Shown: piece by piece, positions 10,748 to 19,576 of the stretch
Position numbering within the stretch: the stretch's first letter is position 1
Layout of the letters: every line of letters begins with the position of its first letter
NCBI GenBank assembly: GCA_030653175.1
Contig: JAURZV010000045.1
Span: 1 to 38,273 of the forward strand
Direction: 5' to 3'
Length of the DNA: 38,273 bases
Origin: Methylobacter sp.
GTDB taxonomy: Bacteria; Pseudomonadota; Gammaproteobacteria; Methylococcales; Methylomonadaceae
Position numbers and translations under genes: made by a program
The notes under the pieces: generated by a model
What the model saw: only the letters and a program-made list of their open reading frames with translations
The model's database searches: none
Told to the model about the DNA's origin: nothing

Positions 10748-10813
10748 AGGTTTAAGGTAAAAGGTTCAAGGTTCAAAAAAGCGCCTTTTACCTTGTACCT
10801 TTTACCTTGCTCC
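10748..10813. repeat. AAGGTAAAAGG palindromic repeat between hpf and rapZ
   Basis: Tandem 7-mer-like units (AAGGTAAAAGGTTCAAGGTT) face an inverted set (CCTTTTACCTTGTACCTTTT), giving a long imperfect hairpin. Related elements occur at 12601-12702, 13447-13539 and 31195-31411. Confidence 0.75.
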
Positions 10814-10817
10814 TACT

Positions 10818-11108
10818 TTATCTATGCTGTCCGGTTTTTTCTTTATGCTTGATAATTTGACGATCCAACTTATCTACCATAGCATCAATGGCGGCATACA
10901 TATCTTCCTGATGATCTTCGGCGAATAATTTAGCGCCACTCAGTTGCAATGTCGCTTCTGCCTTTTGAACTAACTTTTCCACGCTTAAAATGACGTGTAC
11001 ATCGGTAACATTATCAAAATGACGTGCTAATTTTTCAAATTTCGAATCGATGTGCGCTTTTAAAGCGTCGGTTACTTCAAGATGATGGCCTGTTACGATG
11101 ACTTGCAT
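10818..11108 (-). CDS. hpf: Ribosome hibernation promoting factor, short form
   Basis: A 96-aa protein of the HPF/YfiA family that binds in the 30S decoding site and supports 100S or idle ribosome formation in stationary phase. It opens MQVIVTGHHLEVTDALK and has the beta-alpha-beta-beta-beta-alpha layout with no C-terminal extension, so it is the short type. AAGGAG precedes the ATG by about 7 nt. Its position directly downstream of rpoN is the standard gammaproteobacterial arrangement. Confidence 0.95.
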   Translation of the reverse strand: MQVIVTGHHLEVTDALKAHIDSKFEKLARHFDNVTDVHVILSVEKLVQKAEATLQLSGAKLFAEDHQEDMYAAIDAMVDKLDRQIIKHKEKTGQHR

Positions 11109-11154
11109 GAGATAAACTCCTTAATGGTAATAATTGGTTTGGTGTCAGTTGGCG

Positions 11155-12600
11155 TTATAAAATACGCTTACGCTGACTTGATGATGAAATGAGCATCGCT
11201 TCACGATACTTGGCAATTGTCCTTCTAGCAACATTAATGCCCTTTTCTTTTAATAGCTCGGCTATTTTACTATCACTTAACGGTTTTGCCAGATTTTCAT
11301 TGCTGATGAGCTCTTTAATAAACGCCCTTATGGCCGTAGATGAACACTCCCCTCCCCCTTCTGTTGAAACGTGACTGGAAAAAAAATATTTAAATTCGAC
11401 GATTCCATTGGGTGTATGCATAAATTTTTGCGTGGTCACTCTGGATATGGTCGACTCGTGCAATTCCAGCTCTTCAGCAATATCTCTCAACACCATGGAC
11501 TTCATTGCAATAGAGCCATGCTCAAGAAACCCGGCCTGCTTTTCCACGATACACCGGGCAACACGCAATAAGGTATCGTTACGGCTCTGGAGACTTTTAA
11601 TAAACCATCTTGCTTCCTGTAAATGGTCCTTCATGCAGGTATTGTCCTTGCTGTTATCCGCTCTTTTTATCATGCTTGAATAAAAGGGGTTGACGCGCAA
11701 TTTAGGCGCTATATCAGGATTCAGATTGACTTGCCATTTATCGTTTCGTTTAACCACGTAGACATCGGGAATAACATATTCGGAATCCGAATCCTGTATC
11801 TGCGCGCCCGGCTTCGGATCCAGGGTTCTGATTAACGCCACCACCTCATCCAGTTGCCGCTCTGTCACGCCCAGTTTGCGCATCAGTTTTGACTGCTCAT
11901 GCGTAGCCAACAAATCCAAATACCGGGTAATAAGAGTCAGCGCTTCCTCTTTATAAGGCGTACTCTCCGGCAACTGCTGTATCTGTAATCTCAAACAATC
12001 TTTTAAATCAATGGCTGCAACGCCGGCCGGGTCAAAATTTTGCACCCGGTGCAGTACCGCGTTCACTTCATCGAAATCCAGATCGTCTAACTGGCTCTGC
12101 AATCCCTGAAAAATTTCTTCGGGGCTACTGATCAGATAGCCGTCTTCATTGATTGAATCAATAATAGCCATGGCAATGGCATGATCCCTCTCTGAAAACG
12201 AGGTCAATTCCACTTGCCATAACAAATGATCCAGCAAGGTTGAGGATTTACTACGCTGCGTTTCAAATTCAACAGTCTCAGCGGAATTGCCCCCCGACTC
12301 CATCGCGTATTCATAAACGTCATCCCAGGAAGAATCGATGGGCAGCTCATCCGGCATATCTGTTTGTGAACCTTGACTTGTCAGCAAATCCGCATTATCA
12401 ACTTTTTTCTCCGGCGTTATTTCGGCGTCCTGAACGGTGTTTTCTTCCTCATTAACTTCCAGCATCATATTAGACTCAAGAGCCTGCTGAATTTCCTGCT
12501 GCAATTCTAATGTCGACATCTGCAACAACTTGATCGCCTGCTGCAATTGCGGCGTCATAGCCAGTTGTTGACCCAGTCGAAGATGTAAGGATTGTTTCAT
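11155..12600 (-). CDS. rpoN: RNA polymerase sigma-54 factor RpoN
   Basis: Sigma-54 directs transcription from -24/-12 promoters with the help of AAA+ activators. The 481-aa protein has the Gln-rich region I (LGQQLAMTPQLQQAIKLLQ), an acidic region II (about 55-110), the core-binding domain, an HTH region, and the RpoN box ARRTIAKYRE near 458-467. No clear ribosome site precedes the ATG, where repeat sequence abuts the gene. It lies between lptB and hpf as in other gammaproteobacteria. Confidence 0.97.
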   Translation of the reverse strand: MKQSLHLRLGQQLAMTPQLQQAIKLLQMSTLELQQEIQQALESNMMLEVNEEENTVQDAEITPEKKVDNADLLTSQGSQTDMPDELPIDSSWDDVYEYAMESGGNSAETVEFETQRSKSSTLLDHLLWQVELTSFSERDHAIAMAIIDSINEDGYLISSPEEIFQGLQSQLDDLDFDEVNAVLHRVQNFDPAGVAAIDLKDCLRLQIQQLPESTPYKEEALTLITRYLDLLATHEQSKLMRKLGVTERQLDEVVALIRTLDPKPGAQIQDSDSEYVIPDVYVVKRNDKWQVNLNPDIAPKLRVNPFYSSMIKRADNSKDNTCMKDHLQEARWFIKSLQSRNDTLLRVARCIVEKQAGFLEHGSIAMKSMVLRDIAEELELHESTISRVTTQKFMHTPNGIVEFKYFFSSHVSTEGGGECSSTAIRAFIKELISNENLAKPLSDSKIAELLKEKGINVARRTIAKYREAMLISSSSQRKRIL

Positions 12601-12702
12601 TTAAGATTAAAGGTTAAAGGTTAAAGGCATAAGGCTAAAGGCGTAGGGTTAAAAAAGCTTTTTCTTAACCTTTTACCTTGCACCTTTTACCTTGCACCTT
12701 AA
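12601..12702. repeat. AAAGGTTAAAGG palindromic repeat between lptB and rpoN
   Basis: Repeated AAGGTTA or AAGGCTA units on the left oppose CTTAACCTTTTACCTTGCACC units on the right around an AAAAAAGCTTTTT centre. It occupies nearly the whole gap, starting at the base before the rpoN ATG, and so takes the place of a normal ribosome site. Confidence 0.75.
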
Positions 12703-12707
12703 TTACA

Positions 12708-13433
12708 TTAAAGACTAAAGTTATTACCTAAATAAACTTTACGCACTTCCTCATTGGCAACGATAGCTTCCGCGCCACCTTCGGCAATCACCCTGCCATC
12801 GTTAAGTATATACGCGCGATCACAAATGCCTAGTGTTTCCCTGACATTATGTTCGGTAATTAACACGCCAATGCCGCGATACTTCAAATGCTCGATGATT
12901 TTTTTTATATCATCTACCGATATCGGATCAACACCGGCAAAAGGCTCATCCAATAATATAAACTGAGGATTGGTCGCCAATGCCCTGGCAATTTCGACAC
13001 GCCGCCGTTCACCACCCGACAAGCCCAAGGCAATTTGGTCGCGCAGATGAAGAATATGAAACTCCTGCAACAATTCCTCAATCACCAATTCAGCCTGTCC
13101 TTGAGTTAAATCAGAACGGATTTGTAAAACTGCACGCAAATTATCCGCCACACTCAGTTTTCGAAAAACCGAGGGTTCCTGCGGCAAATATCCTATCCCT
13201 AATTGCGCCCTCAAATGCATGGGATGATGGGTAATGACCTGTGAATCCAGCGTAATCTCTCCTTCATCCGCCTTAATCAGGCCCACCATCATATAAAAAC
13301 TGGTAGTTTTTCCTGCACCGTTAGGTCCCAGTAAACCAACAACTTCACCGGTATCAACATGCAATGAAACACCGTTAACCACATTACGTTTATTGTAGCT
13401 CTTAATCAGCTGTTTTGCGGCTAGTCTGGTCAT
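12708..13433 (-). CDS. lptB: LPS export ABC transporter ATPase LptB
   Basis: LptB powers extraction of lipopolysaccharide from the inner membrane by LptFG and its passage to LptC and LptA. From the chosen start it is 241 aa. Walker A GPNGAGKT is at 36-43, the ABC signature LSGGE at 138-142 and Walker B FILLDEP near 158-164, with the switch His in TEHNV. The ATG at 13433 gives the family length; the frame runs to a TTG at 13454, but that would start inside repeat DNA. lptFG are not in the window. Confidence 0.97.
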   Translation of the reverse strand: MTRLAAKQLIKSYNKRNVVNGVSLHVDTGEVVGLLGPNGAGKTTSFYMMVGLIKADEGEITLDSQVITHHPMHLRAQLGIGYLPQEPSVFRKLSVADNLRAVLQIRSDLTQGQAELVIEELLQEFHILHLRDQIALGLSGGERRRVEIARALATNPQFILLDEPFAGVDPISVDDIKKIIEHLKYRGIGVLITEHNVRETLGICDRAYILNDGRVIAEGGAEAIVANEEVRKVYLGNNFSL

Positions 13434-13446
13434 GGTTGAGGTAAAC

Positions 13447-13539
13447 AGGTTCAAGGTTCAAGGTTCAAGGTTCAAGGCTAAAGGCTAAAGGAATATTGTT
13501 TGGTATTTTTCACCCTTTCGCCTTTAGCCTTTCGCCTCA
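13447..13539. repeat. GGTTCAA / GGCTAAA palindromic repeat between lptA and lptB
   Basis: Four tandem GGTTCAA units run into GGCTAAAGGCTAAAGG, then an AT spacer, then CCTTTCGCCTTTAGCCTTTCGCC. The right end directly abuts the lptA stop codon. The same junction (TGA followed by GGCGAAAGGCTAAAGG, coding strand) is seen at the end of rng near 31412. Confidence 0.75.
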
Positions 13540-14106
13540 TCATTTGTCCTTCGCAGGCGGTTCTTCTTTAGCTTTCGGCTCTTCTTTAGCTTTCGGTTGC
13601 AATACGACATGGACGCGTTTTCTGGCTGATTCTTTTTCCCCCGCTTTAACCAGCGAAGTTTTCAAATCGTATTCAATAAAATCACTGGAATAAGCTCCGC
13701 TGCCTTGCCACACGGTAGCTTTATCGATCAAAATCAACAAATTCTTTTTAGGATAATACTCGCCTGTTAACGCCTCACCGGTTATATCCTGGTCGCCCTC
13801 GTTAGGCGTTTGTTTAAATTTTGCAAGATTACCTGTAAACACCATTTTATCAACTTCACCGTCTACAAAATAAACCACCAGCTTATCTGAGTTCACCCGA
13901 ATACTGCCCTGAATTGATATCACATTGCCCGTATATGTACTGGTGGCTTTTACATCATCATAAGTCGCCGTATTTGAATCGATAATTATCGGCTGATCAC
14001 TGTCGCTTTCCAAGGCGTAAACACCCGCACTGTAAAGCGCCAATAACAGTAAACAGTAGCCACTCCCACGTAACATGCGGCAGCGAAGGTTTTTATTTTG
14101 TTTCAT
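13540..14106 (-). CDS. lptA: LPS transport periplasmic protein LptA
   Basis: LptA forms the periplasmic bridge that carries LPS from LptC to LptD. The 188-aa precursor has a Sec signal peptide (hydrophobic LLLLALYSAGVYA, cleavage near residue 31). The OstA beta-jellyroll follows, with DSNTATYDDVKATSTYTGNV and later GEYYPKKN. The C-terminal tail is a Lys/Glu/Pro-rich stretch with a direct repeat (PKAKEE twice). The ATG overlaps the end of lptC by 14 nt. Confidence 0.95.
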   Translation of the reverse strand: MKQNKNLRCRMLRGSGYCLLLLALYSAGVYALESDSDQPIIIDSNTATYDDVKATSTYTGNVISIQGSIRVNSDKLVVYFVDGEVDKMVFTGNLAKFKQTPNEGDQDITGEALTGEYYPKKNLLILIDKATVWQGSGAYSSDFIEYDLKTSLVKAGEKESARKRVHVVLQPKAKEEPKAKEEPPAKDK

Positions 14107-14662
14107 ATTTACCCTTTACATTAGAGAGCAATTCCAGATGAATCGGTTCCGCAAAAGTCAGCTTCATACCGACCCCTGTAGTCCAATTTGGCAAGCTGAT
14201 CAATTCTGCCCACGCATCCGTTTCCGCATAACTGATTTCCGGCTTTACTTTTAAGTTGAAGGTATGGATTTTAAGCTCCCTGACGCCCTCAGCAGCAGCC
14301 CGGTCAACATAGACCTTGCCGGTTAACAACAAATCCTTGCCATCAGCAGACAAAACTCCGGTTTCTGACTTAATTATCCACGGCGGTGTTTTCTCGTTAT
14401 AAAAAAACATTAATGGGTTTACCATATGCGTGGTGCTGTCATCGCTGTAATGAATCATTTCATCAGCAATTAACTTACTTTTCGGCTTGCCAAGCTCGCT
14501 CATTTCCCATTTCGTATAGCCCTTGCTGAAATAATCAGGACTGTGAGCCGGGACCGCTATGCGACCAAACTCATCCGAACCGGTCAATTTAATCAGCCAC
14601 CAGCTCATTACCGCGATAATGATCAGACACAGATAACTGTAGCTTCCATTTAACCGGGTCAT
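14093..14662 (-). CDS. lptC: LPS export protein LptC
   Basis: LptC is a bitopic inner-membrane protein that receives LPS from LptBFG. The 189-aa product has one N-terminal transmembrane helix (about 9-25, LCLIIIAVMSWWLI) and a periplasmic jellyroll. That part includes PDYFSKGYTKWEMSELGKP and LLLTGKVYVDR. Start and kdsC stop are one base apart (TGAAATG), so translation is coupled. Confidence 0.94.
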   Translation of the reverse strand: MTRLNGSYSYLCLIIIAVMSWWLIKLTGSDEFGRIAVPAHSPDYFSKGYTKWEMSELGKPKSKLIADEMIHYSDDSTTHMVNPLMFFYNEKTPPWIIKSETGVLSADGKDLLLTGKVYVDRAAAEGVRELKIHTFNLKVKPEISYAETDAWAELISLPNWTTGVGMKLTFAEPIHLELLSNVKGKYETK

Positions 14663-14663
14663 T

Positions 14664-15224
14664 TCACTTCGTGCTCTCGCGAGTCAGGTAAGCATTCAAA
14701 ATTTCATCAAAACGTCCCTGCGCCTGCATAATAAAATCACAGACTTCCCTGACTGCGCCCTGCCCTCCAGGCAACGTCGTACACCAATCGGCGCGTTGTT
14801 TAACGGCAAAGTTGGCATCATTAACCGCAATTGCAAGCCCCACTCTAGTCATTATCGGCAAATCCAACAAGTCATCGCCGACATGTGCCGCCTGTTCGTG
14901 CGTTATGCCCATAAACTCAATAATCTCATTAAACGCGGCGATTTTATTTTCATGGCCCTGATACACATGTTCAATACCCAGATTTTTCATTCGTAGCGCA
15001 ACCGAGCTTGATTTTCGCCCGGAAATAACCGCGACCTCAACACCGGTCTGCCGCAGCAACTTGATACCGTGACCATCCCTCGCGTGAAACGACTTGTATT
15101 CGTTGCCCTCACTATCGAAAAACAACCTGCCATCCGTCAATACCCCATCCACATCGAGAATCAGCAATTTGAGTTTCCTGGCTTTTTCCAAAACGACCAA
15201 GCCGTGGTCTATGTCGGCCATCAT
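14664..15224 (-). CDS. kdsC: 3-deoxy-D-manno-octulosonate 8-phosphate phosphatase KdsC
   Basis: An HAD phosphatase that hydrolyses Kdo-8-phosphate to Kdo for the LPS inner core. The 186-aa protein carries LILDVDGVLTDG with the nucleophile and acid Asp at about 24 and 26, then HARDGHGIKLL, SGRKSS, and GDDLLDLP. It has the short C0-cap form that makes tetramers. Its start overlaps the kdsD stop (ATGA), with AGGAA as ribosome site. Confidence 0.96.
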   Translation of the reverse strand: MMADIDHGLVVLEKARKLKLLILDVDGVLTDGRLFFDSEGNEYKSFHARDGHGIKLLRQTGVEVAVISGRKSSSVALRMKNLGIEHVYQGHENKIAAFNEIIEFMGITHEQAAHVGDDLLDLPIMTRVGLAIAVNDANFAVKQRADWCTTLPGGQGAVREVCDFIMQAQGRFDEILNAYLTRESTK

Positions 15225-16198
15225 ACGATTCCTGCACGAATCAGGTCATGCATATTCAAAGCGCCTATCGCTCTTTGCTGCTGATCAACAACAATTAATG
15301 CATTAATCTTTTTCCGCTCCATAATTTGCATGGCTTCAGCCGCCAGAATATCCGCCGAAATAACCGCACAATTCGGGGTCATGACTTCAGTGATAGCGGT
15401 CTTGTGCACATCAAGATTTCTGCCCAGCATCCGCCGCAAATCGCCATCGGTAAAAATGCCGGTAACGCGATTATCCGCATCGACAATCGCCGTCATACCC
15501 AACTTTTTTTCGGTCATTTCCAGCAAGGCATGACTGATAAGCGCAGACTCCGGAACGATAGGCACTTTTTCATCGGCATGCATAATATCGCCCACCATCA
15601 ATAACAGTCGTTTGCCTAAACTGCCGCCGGGATGAGACAAGGCAAAATCATCGCGGGTAAAGCCCCGCGCTTCGAGCAAAGAAACTGCCAGCGCATCGCC
15701 CATCACCAATGCCGCGGTGGTGCTGGAGGTAGGCGCAAGTCCCAGCGGACAAGCTTCTTGCTCAACAGCCACGTTGATATGGGTGGTGGCAAACTTGGCC
15801 AAAGTTGAGGCCGGGTTTCCGGTCATGGCTATTAACGGTACGCCCAGCCGCTTAATAATCGGCAATATCGTTAAAACTTCCTCGGTTTCCCCGGAATTTG
15901 ATAAAGCCAGCACGACATCCTGCCGGGTAATCATGCCCAAATCGCCATGACTGGCTTCGCCCGAATGCACAAAAAAAGCCGGCGTTCCGGTACTGGCTAA
16001 GGTCGCGGCAATTTTACCGGCAATATGCCCTGATTTACCCATGCCGGTAACCACAACACGACCCTTACAATTGAACATCAACTTGCAGGCAACCACAAAA
16101 TCATCATTAATTTGATCGGCTAATGCGGCAATCGCCTGTGTTTCCACTTGAATAACAGCTAAGCCCAATTTGCGGAGCTTTTCATCATGTAATTTCAT
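15221..16198 (-). CDS. kdsD: Arabinose-5-phosphate isomerase KdsD
   Basis: KdsD interconverts ribulose-5-phosphate and arabinose-5-phosphate, the first step towards Kdo. The 325-aa protein has an SIS domain (about 35-170) with GMGKSGHIAGKIAATLAS and HSGEASHGDLGM. Two CBS domains follow (about 205-325). First gene of the long LPS/sigma-54 block; the operon promoter must lie within the 170 nt before it, but I cannot place it. Confidence 0.96.
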   Translation of the reverse strand: MKLHDEKLRKLGLAVIQVETQAIAALADQINDDFVVACKLMFNCKGRVVVTGMGKSGHIAGKIAATLASTGTPAFFVHSGEASHGDLGMITRQDVVLALSNSGETEEVLTILPIIKRLGVPLIAMTGNPASTLAKFATTHINVAVEQEACPLGLAPTSSTTAALVMGDALAVSLLEARGFTRDDFALSHPGGSLGKRLLLMVGDIMHADEKVPIVPESALISHALLEMTEKKLGMTAIVDADNRVTGIFTDGDLRRMLGRNLDVHKTAITEVMTPNCAVISADILAAEAMQIMERKKINALIVVDQQQRAIGALNMHDLIRAGIV

Positions 16199-16370
16199 TT
16201 ATCGGTATAAAAATGTGCTTCCAGTCGCCCATAGCATTATGGATTTGGGTTTCAAACGTGTTTTCCATAAGTTGCGACAACCTGGAGACGTATTAATTTG
16301 TATTAATGATAAAGCATTTATGGCTTTATGGGGCAGTTGAATATAAATTCAGGGCGATTTCTGATTATAA

Positions 16371-17318
16371 TCATCGCTGTTCTGCAAACCTGTCGGTTGC
16401 AGCAACCAACGCATTAATCATTTCCTTGCCCTGAGCAACATGCCCGGCATTGGGTAATACGATATATTCGGCATTCGGCAATACTTTATGCAGACTGTGA
16501 CCGGCTTCCATCGGACAGACAAAATCATGGCGTCCATGAATGATAACCGTTGGAATTTTAACCAAGCCGCCACAGTTGTCCAGGATCCGGTTTTCCTCAA
16601 TAAAATAATGTTGCTTGGCGTAATGCAATTCCATGCGGACCTGTTTAACCATTTTCTCCGTTGCATGCTCGCCTTTCGGACTCGGCTGATAATCGTTACC
16701 TAATGATACCTGCCCGCCCCAGGCCATCCACTCCTTTGCGACCCGCCTTTGTGCCACCTCGTCTCCACCCCATAATACATCGCATAGCCCTTGCACCGGA
16801 TTTCCTCGCCCCTGTTCCGGGATGCTTTCAATCAACCGCTGCCATTGCTCGGGATAAATCTTACTCGCGCCATCTTTGGCAAACCAATCCAAATCCAGCT
16901 GCCGCGCCAGAAATACCGCGCGAATAATCAAGCCCGTTACTTTTTCTATATGCGTCTGGGCATACAGCAAGGCCAACGCTCCGCCCCACGAACCGCCAAA
17001 CACTAACCATTGATCAATAGCCAGCTGATTACGAATGCGTTCCATATCATCGATTAAATCCTGAGTGGTATTGTTTTCCAGCTCGCCAAAAGGCAACGAC
17101 AAGCCGCAGCCGCGCTGATCGAACAGAATAATGCGATAAAACTCGGGATTAAAAAAACGCCGGTGATCGGGCTTGGTGCCGGAGCACGGTCCACCGTGCA
17201 GAAAAATAACAGGAATGCCGTCAAGGTTGCCGCTTTGCTCTACATACACAGCATGCTGGCTGCCGGTTTCGAGGAAAAAGCTGTGGTAGGGTTTTATTTC
17301 AGGATAAAGGTTTTTCAT
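16371..17318 (-). CDS. pip: Proline iminopeptidase (alpha/beta hydrolase)
   Basis: Removes N-terminal proline from peptides. The 315-aa protein has the oxyanion-hole motif HGGPCSGT (41-48), DQRGCGLS (67-74), and the nucleophile elbow GGSWGG with Ser at about 110. Late GRHDFVCP and AGHVAQ supply Asp and His of the triad. Its length fits the S33 family. The ATG lies within the last codons of the upstream toxin gene (20-nt overlap), which implies coupling or a chance insertion of the toxin pair next to its start. Confidence 0.94.
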   Translation of the reverse strand: MKNLYPEIKPYHSFFLETGSQHAVYVEQSGNLDGIPVIFLHGGPCSGTKPDHRRFFNPEFYRIILFDQRGCGLSLPFGELENNTTQDLIDDMERIRNQLAIDQWLVFGGSWGGALALLYAQTHIEKVTGLIIRAVFLARQLDLDWFAKDGASKIYPEQWQRLIESIPEQGRGNPVQGLCDVLWGGDEVAQRRVAKEWMAWGGQVSLGNDYQPSPKGEHATEKMVKQVRMELHYAKQHYFIEENRILDNCGGLVKIPTVIIHGRHDFVCPMEAGHSLHKVLPNAEYIVLPNAGHVAQGKEMINALVAATDRFAEQR

Positions 17319-17649
17319 TGTTTATTCGAATTAAATACTCTAATAAAACATCTTCTACATTACGGCGGGAATCTATAACGGCTAAAATGAAAACCGCTTT
17401 CTCAGCTATTCGATAGATAACTCTCCAGGGCGCAATAATTATTTCCCTGTATAAAGAAATGCCCTGACTAAACAGCTCAGGAACAATCCGCCCCCTGTCC
17501 GGCAATAAAGCCAGATCTTCTGTTTTTATCTTAATCTTGTTAAATACTTCATGTGCATTGGCAGGGCTGTTTTTCATGATATATCTGATGATTTCGACCA
17601 AATCGCTTTCCGCCGCCTTAGCCCATCTAACCTGATAATCGGCATTCAC
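17299..17649 (-). CDS. RelE/ParE-superfamily toxin
   Basis: A 116-aa basic protein with the RelE/ParE fold pattern: YQVRWAKAAESDLVEIIRYI at the N-terminus, then LLPDRGRIVPEL, REIIIAPWRVIYRI and ILAVIDSRRN. Such toxins cleave mRNA on ribosomes or poison gyrase; the sequence alone does not say which. The GTG start overlaps the antitoxin stop as GTGA, the standard coupling of antitoxin-toxin pairs. Its 3' end overlaps pip by 20 nt. Confidence 0.88.
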   Translation of the reverse strand: MNADYQVRWAKAAESDLVEIIRYIMKNSPANAHEVFNKIKIKTEDLALLPDRGRIVPELFSQGISLYREIIIAPWRVIYRIAEKAVFILAVIDSRRNVEDVLLEYLIRINNEKPLS

Positions 17650-17921
17650 TTTAAATCCAGCAGTTTCTCTATATTTTGAAAAACCTGATTTTGTGCAACC
17701 GTCTTGCCTTGCCTGACATCTTCTTCTGCCAGAGAAAGCAGTTTAAGCAAACCGATGGTGTTTCTCATATTTTCGTAACTTTCCGGGTCTTGCAACACCG
17801 CTTTGGGCTCTCCATTCTGCGTAATGATAATGGGTCTATGCGTATCATTAACCTGTTTTAAAATATCGGCGGATCTGGACTTTAAATAACTCACTGGCCG
17901 AATATCCTGCAAAATGCTCAT
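17646..17921 (-). CDS. Phd/YefM-family antitoxin
   Basis: A 91-aa DNA-binding antitoxin. The N-terminal fold (DIRPVSYLKSRSADILKQV, then RPIIITQNGEPKAVL and a Tyr-containing helix) is the Phd/YefM pattern, and the rest forms the toxin-binding tail. It lies directly upstream of the toxin, and the complex probably represses its own promoter in the 120 nt upstream. Confidence 0.88.
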   Translation of the reverse strand: MSILQDIRPVSYLKSRSADILKQVNDTHRPIIITQNGEPKAVLQDPESYENMRNTIGLLKLLSLAEEDVRQGKTVAQNQVFQNIEKLLDLK

Positions 17922-18043
17922 AACCCTACCCTGTCTTTTTATAGTACCAAATTAAGAGCCATCATAAGACTTTGCCATACAAAGTGTAAAGATAAAGACG
18001 TTTAATTAATACCTATATCGCACACCTCATTTTTTTAAACCAT

Positions 18044-18075
18044 AAAAAAAGGGAGGGGTTTAAAACCCTCCCTTT
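18044..18075 (-). terminator. Rho-independent terminator of the outer-membrane protein gene
   Basis: On the minus strand AAAGGGAGGG pairs with CCCTCCCTTT around an 8-nt loop and runs into a T7 tract (the A-run at 18044-18050 on the plus strand). It sits 34 nt after the stop of the gene at 18109. Confidence 0.92.
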
Positions 18076-18108
18076 ATGCCCTTTTCGGGTTTCGCTAAGT
18101 ATTTAAAC

Positions 18109-18945
18109 TTAGAACTTGAAACCTAAAGAACCGCCCAAGGTAAAGCCGTCGGTATTAACGCCGTCAATACTGTCAAAACTTTTATGGTAACGACCATCAG
18201 TACCAATCACAATACCTTTCAGCAATTCATATTCCGCACCGGCACCGAACTGCATACCGCTGTTCAGCACAGTAATCGCCGAAGATGGTGGGCTGATAAT
18301 ATTGATATCCAAACCGACTGGAATCAACCAAGGTCTGAATTTGTTGCCGTGCATAAATTTGATTTTGGGTGAAGCATTGATTCTTAATTGATTTACATCC
18401 GCTGCCGCCCCGCCTAGTCCATTAGGCTTACTTTGGCCTAACTGCGCATACTCAACACCAAGTTCCATCAAAAACGAAGTATGATCCATCAAGCCAAACA
18501 GATTATTGTTCATATTGAAATCGATCGCGCCGCCATAATAGTAGGCATCTCTATCAGTACTGAAAGTTGAGTTCAGGCCTTGTAAAGTCGGAGTACCGCT
18601 ACGGTTATCATTAAAATGCATCCAGCCACCACGAGCAGAGAATAAGTGGTCTTTTTCAACTACGGCGACAGGAGCACTCTTAACCGACGTCATCCACTGA
18701 TCCAGTTCCTGAACTTTGCCAGCTTCTGCGCTAGAACGGGGACGGTTTGCTTCCGCTCTTAAGCGACTTAATTCAGCCTGCATGGACTGGAGTTGAGCTT
18801 CCAATGCGTCCACTTTACTGCTCACACCGGCTTCAGAGCGAGACTGCGCCTTTGAGCCAGCAACAGCTTGTGGAGAAACCAATACGCCGGTCATTGTAAA
18901 AGTTGCTGCCGCAATGCCCAGCGCTAGTTTAGTTTTATTTATCAT
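18109..18945 (-). CDS. Outer-membrane beta-barrel protein with N-terminal coiled coil
   Basis: A 278-aa precursor with a clear Sec signal peptide (about 1-29, ending QAVAG). A Leu-heptad coiled coil follows (VDALEAQLQSMQAELSRLR, about 45-65), then a barrel-like region of alternating aromatic and glycine-rich strands ending in Phe (LGGSLGFKF), the outer-membrane insertion signature. The family is not recognised with certainty. It is its own transcription unit: AGGGGG ribosome site, long 5' gap, strong terminator. That fits a well-expressed surface protein. Confidence 0.82.
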   Translation of the reverse strand: MINKTKLALGIAAATFTMTGVLVSPQAVAGSKAQSRSEAGVSSKVDALEAQLQSMQAELSRLRAEANRPRSSAEAGKVQELDQWMTSVKSAPVAVVEKDHLFSARGGWMHFNDNRSGTPTLQGLNSTFSTDRDAYYYGGAIDFNMNNNLFGLMDHTSFLMELGVEYAQLGQSKPNGLGGAAADVNQLRINASPKIKFMHGNKFRPWLIPVGLDINIISPPSSAITVLNSGMQFGAGAEYELLKGIVIGTDGRYHKSFDSIDGVNTDGFTLGGSLGFKF

Positions 18946-19576
18946 TTATCCCCCTCATGAGGTTATTATTTTACAAAAATTTGTTTTAATACAACAAAAC
19001 CTATCTTCCGGTGATAATAGTAGCAGCTAAACTAAATCCCTACAAGTTTTAACGCCATTTTTTTAATATTAATTAGTCCTTATTTATCAATGCGCATAAA
19101 GATAATTTTAATCCTAAATATTCTTTTGTATGCAAAAAACAACAATTTATTCAACTTACACATCTAAACCACAGTTAAAGATTCTTCGCACTTCTTTGCG
19201 GTAAAATAAAACGAATTTGCAGTCGAGCAATATGGCAAAATCCGCGCTGACCCAAGAAAATGCGGCTTATCCACTTGGTTCAAACGATTTTTTAATCACC
19301 GCTCACGCACTAAGTCAAAACCATATATATTGGTTTCAATAATTTATGTGAATTTGAGCGAACAGACAGCTTGTTAATAGAAAATTAGCCATAGTCGTGG
19401 CAGTTATAATTATAGTAGCCGAAGCTGGTAAAGCGACATTTGAAATGCCCTCACCCTAGCCCCCTCTCCCGAGGGGAGAGGGAACTTTGTTGCTTTACCA
19501 ACTTCGGACCCTATAACTGTTTAGCCCTATCCACCAACAAGAATATTTATTTTTACACTGATCTTTACCAACGCAC
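18946..19576. other. 630-bp intergenic region with a GC-rich repeat hairpin
   Basis: An AT-rich gap between the divergent outer-membrane protein gene and thiO. No gene is evident. Near its right end (about 19449-19483) lies CCCTCACCCTAGCC followed by a hairpin CCCCTCTCCC/GGGGAGAGGG (19461-19482), a type of repeat common between genes in several proteobacteria. Both promoters must lie in this gap. Confidence 0.6.

Noticed and set aside
10748-13539. CRISPR-like array from the tandem 7-mers near lptB, rpoN and hpf
   Set aside because: Units are only about 7 bp, contiguous without unique spacers, and arranged as palindromes; no cas genes are nearby.
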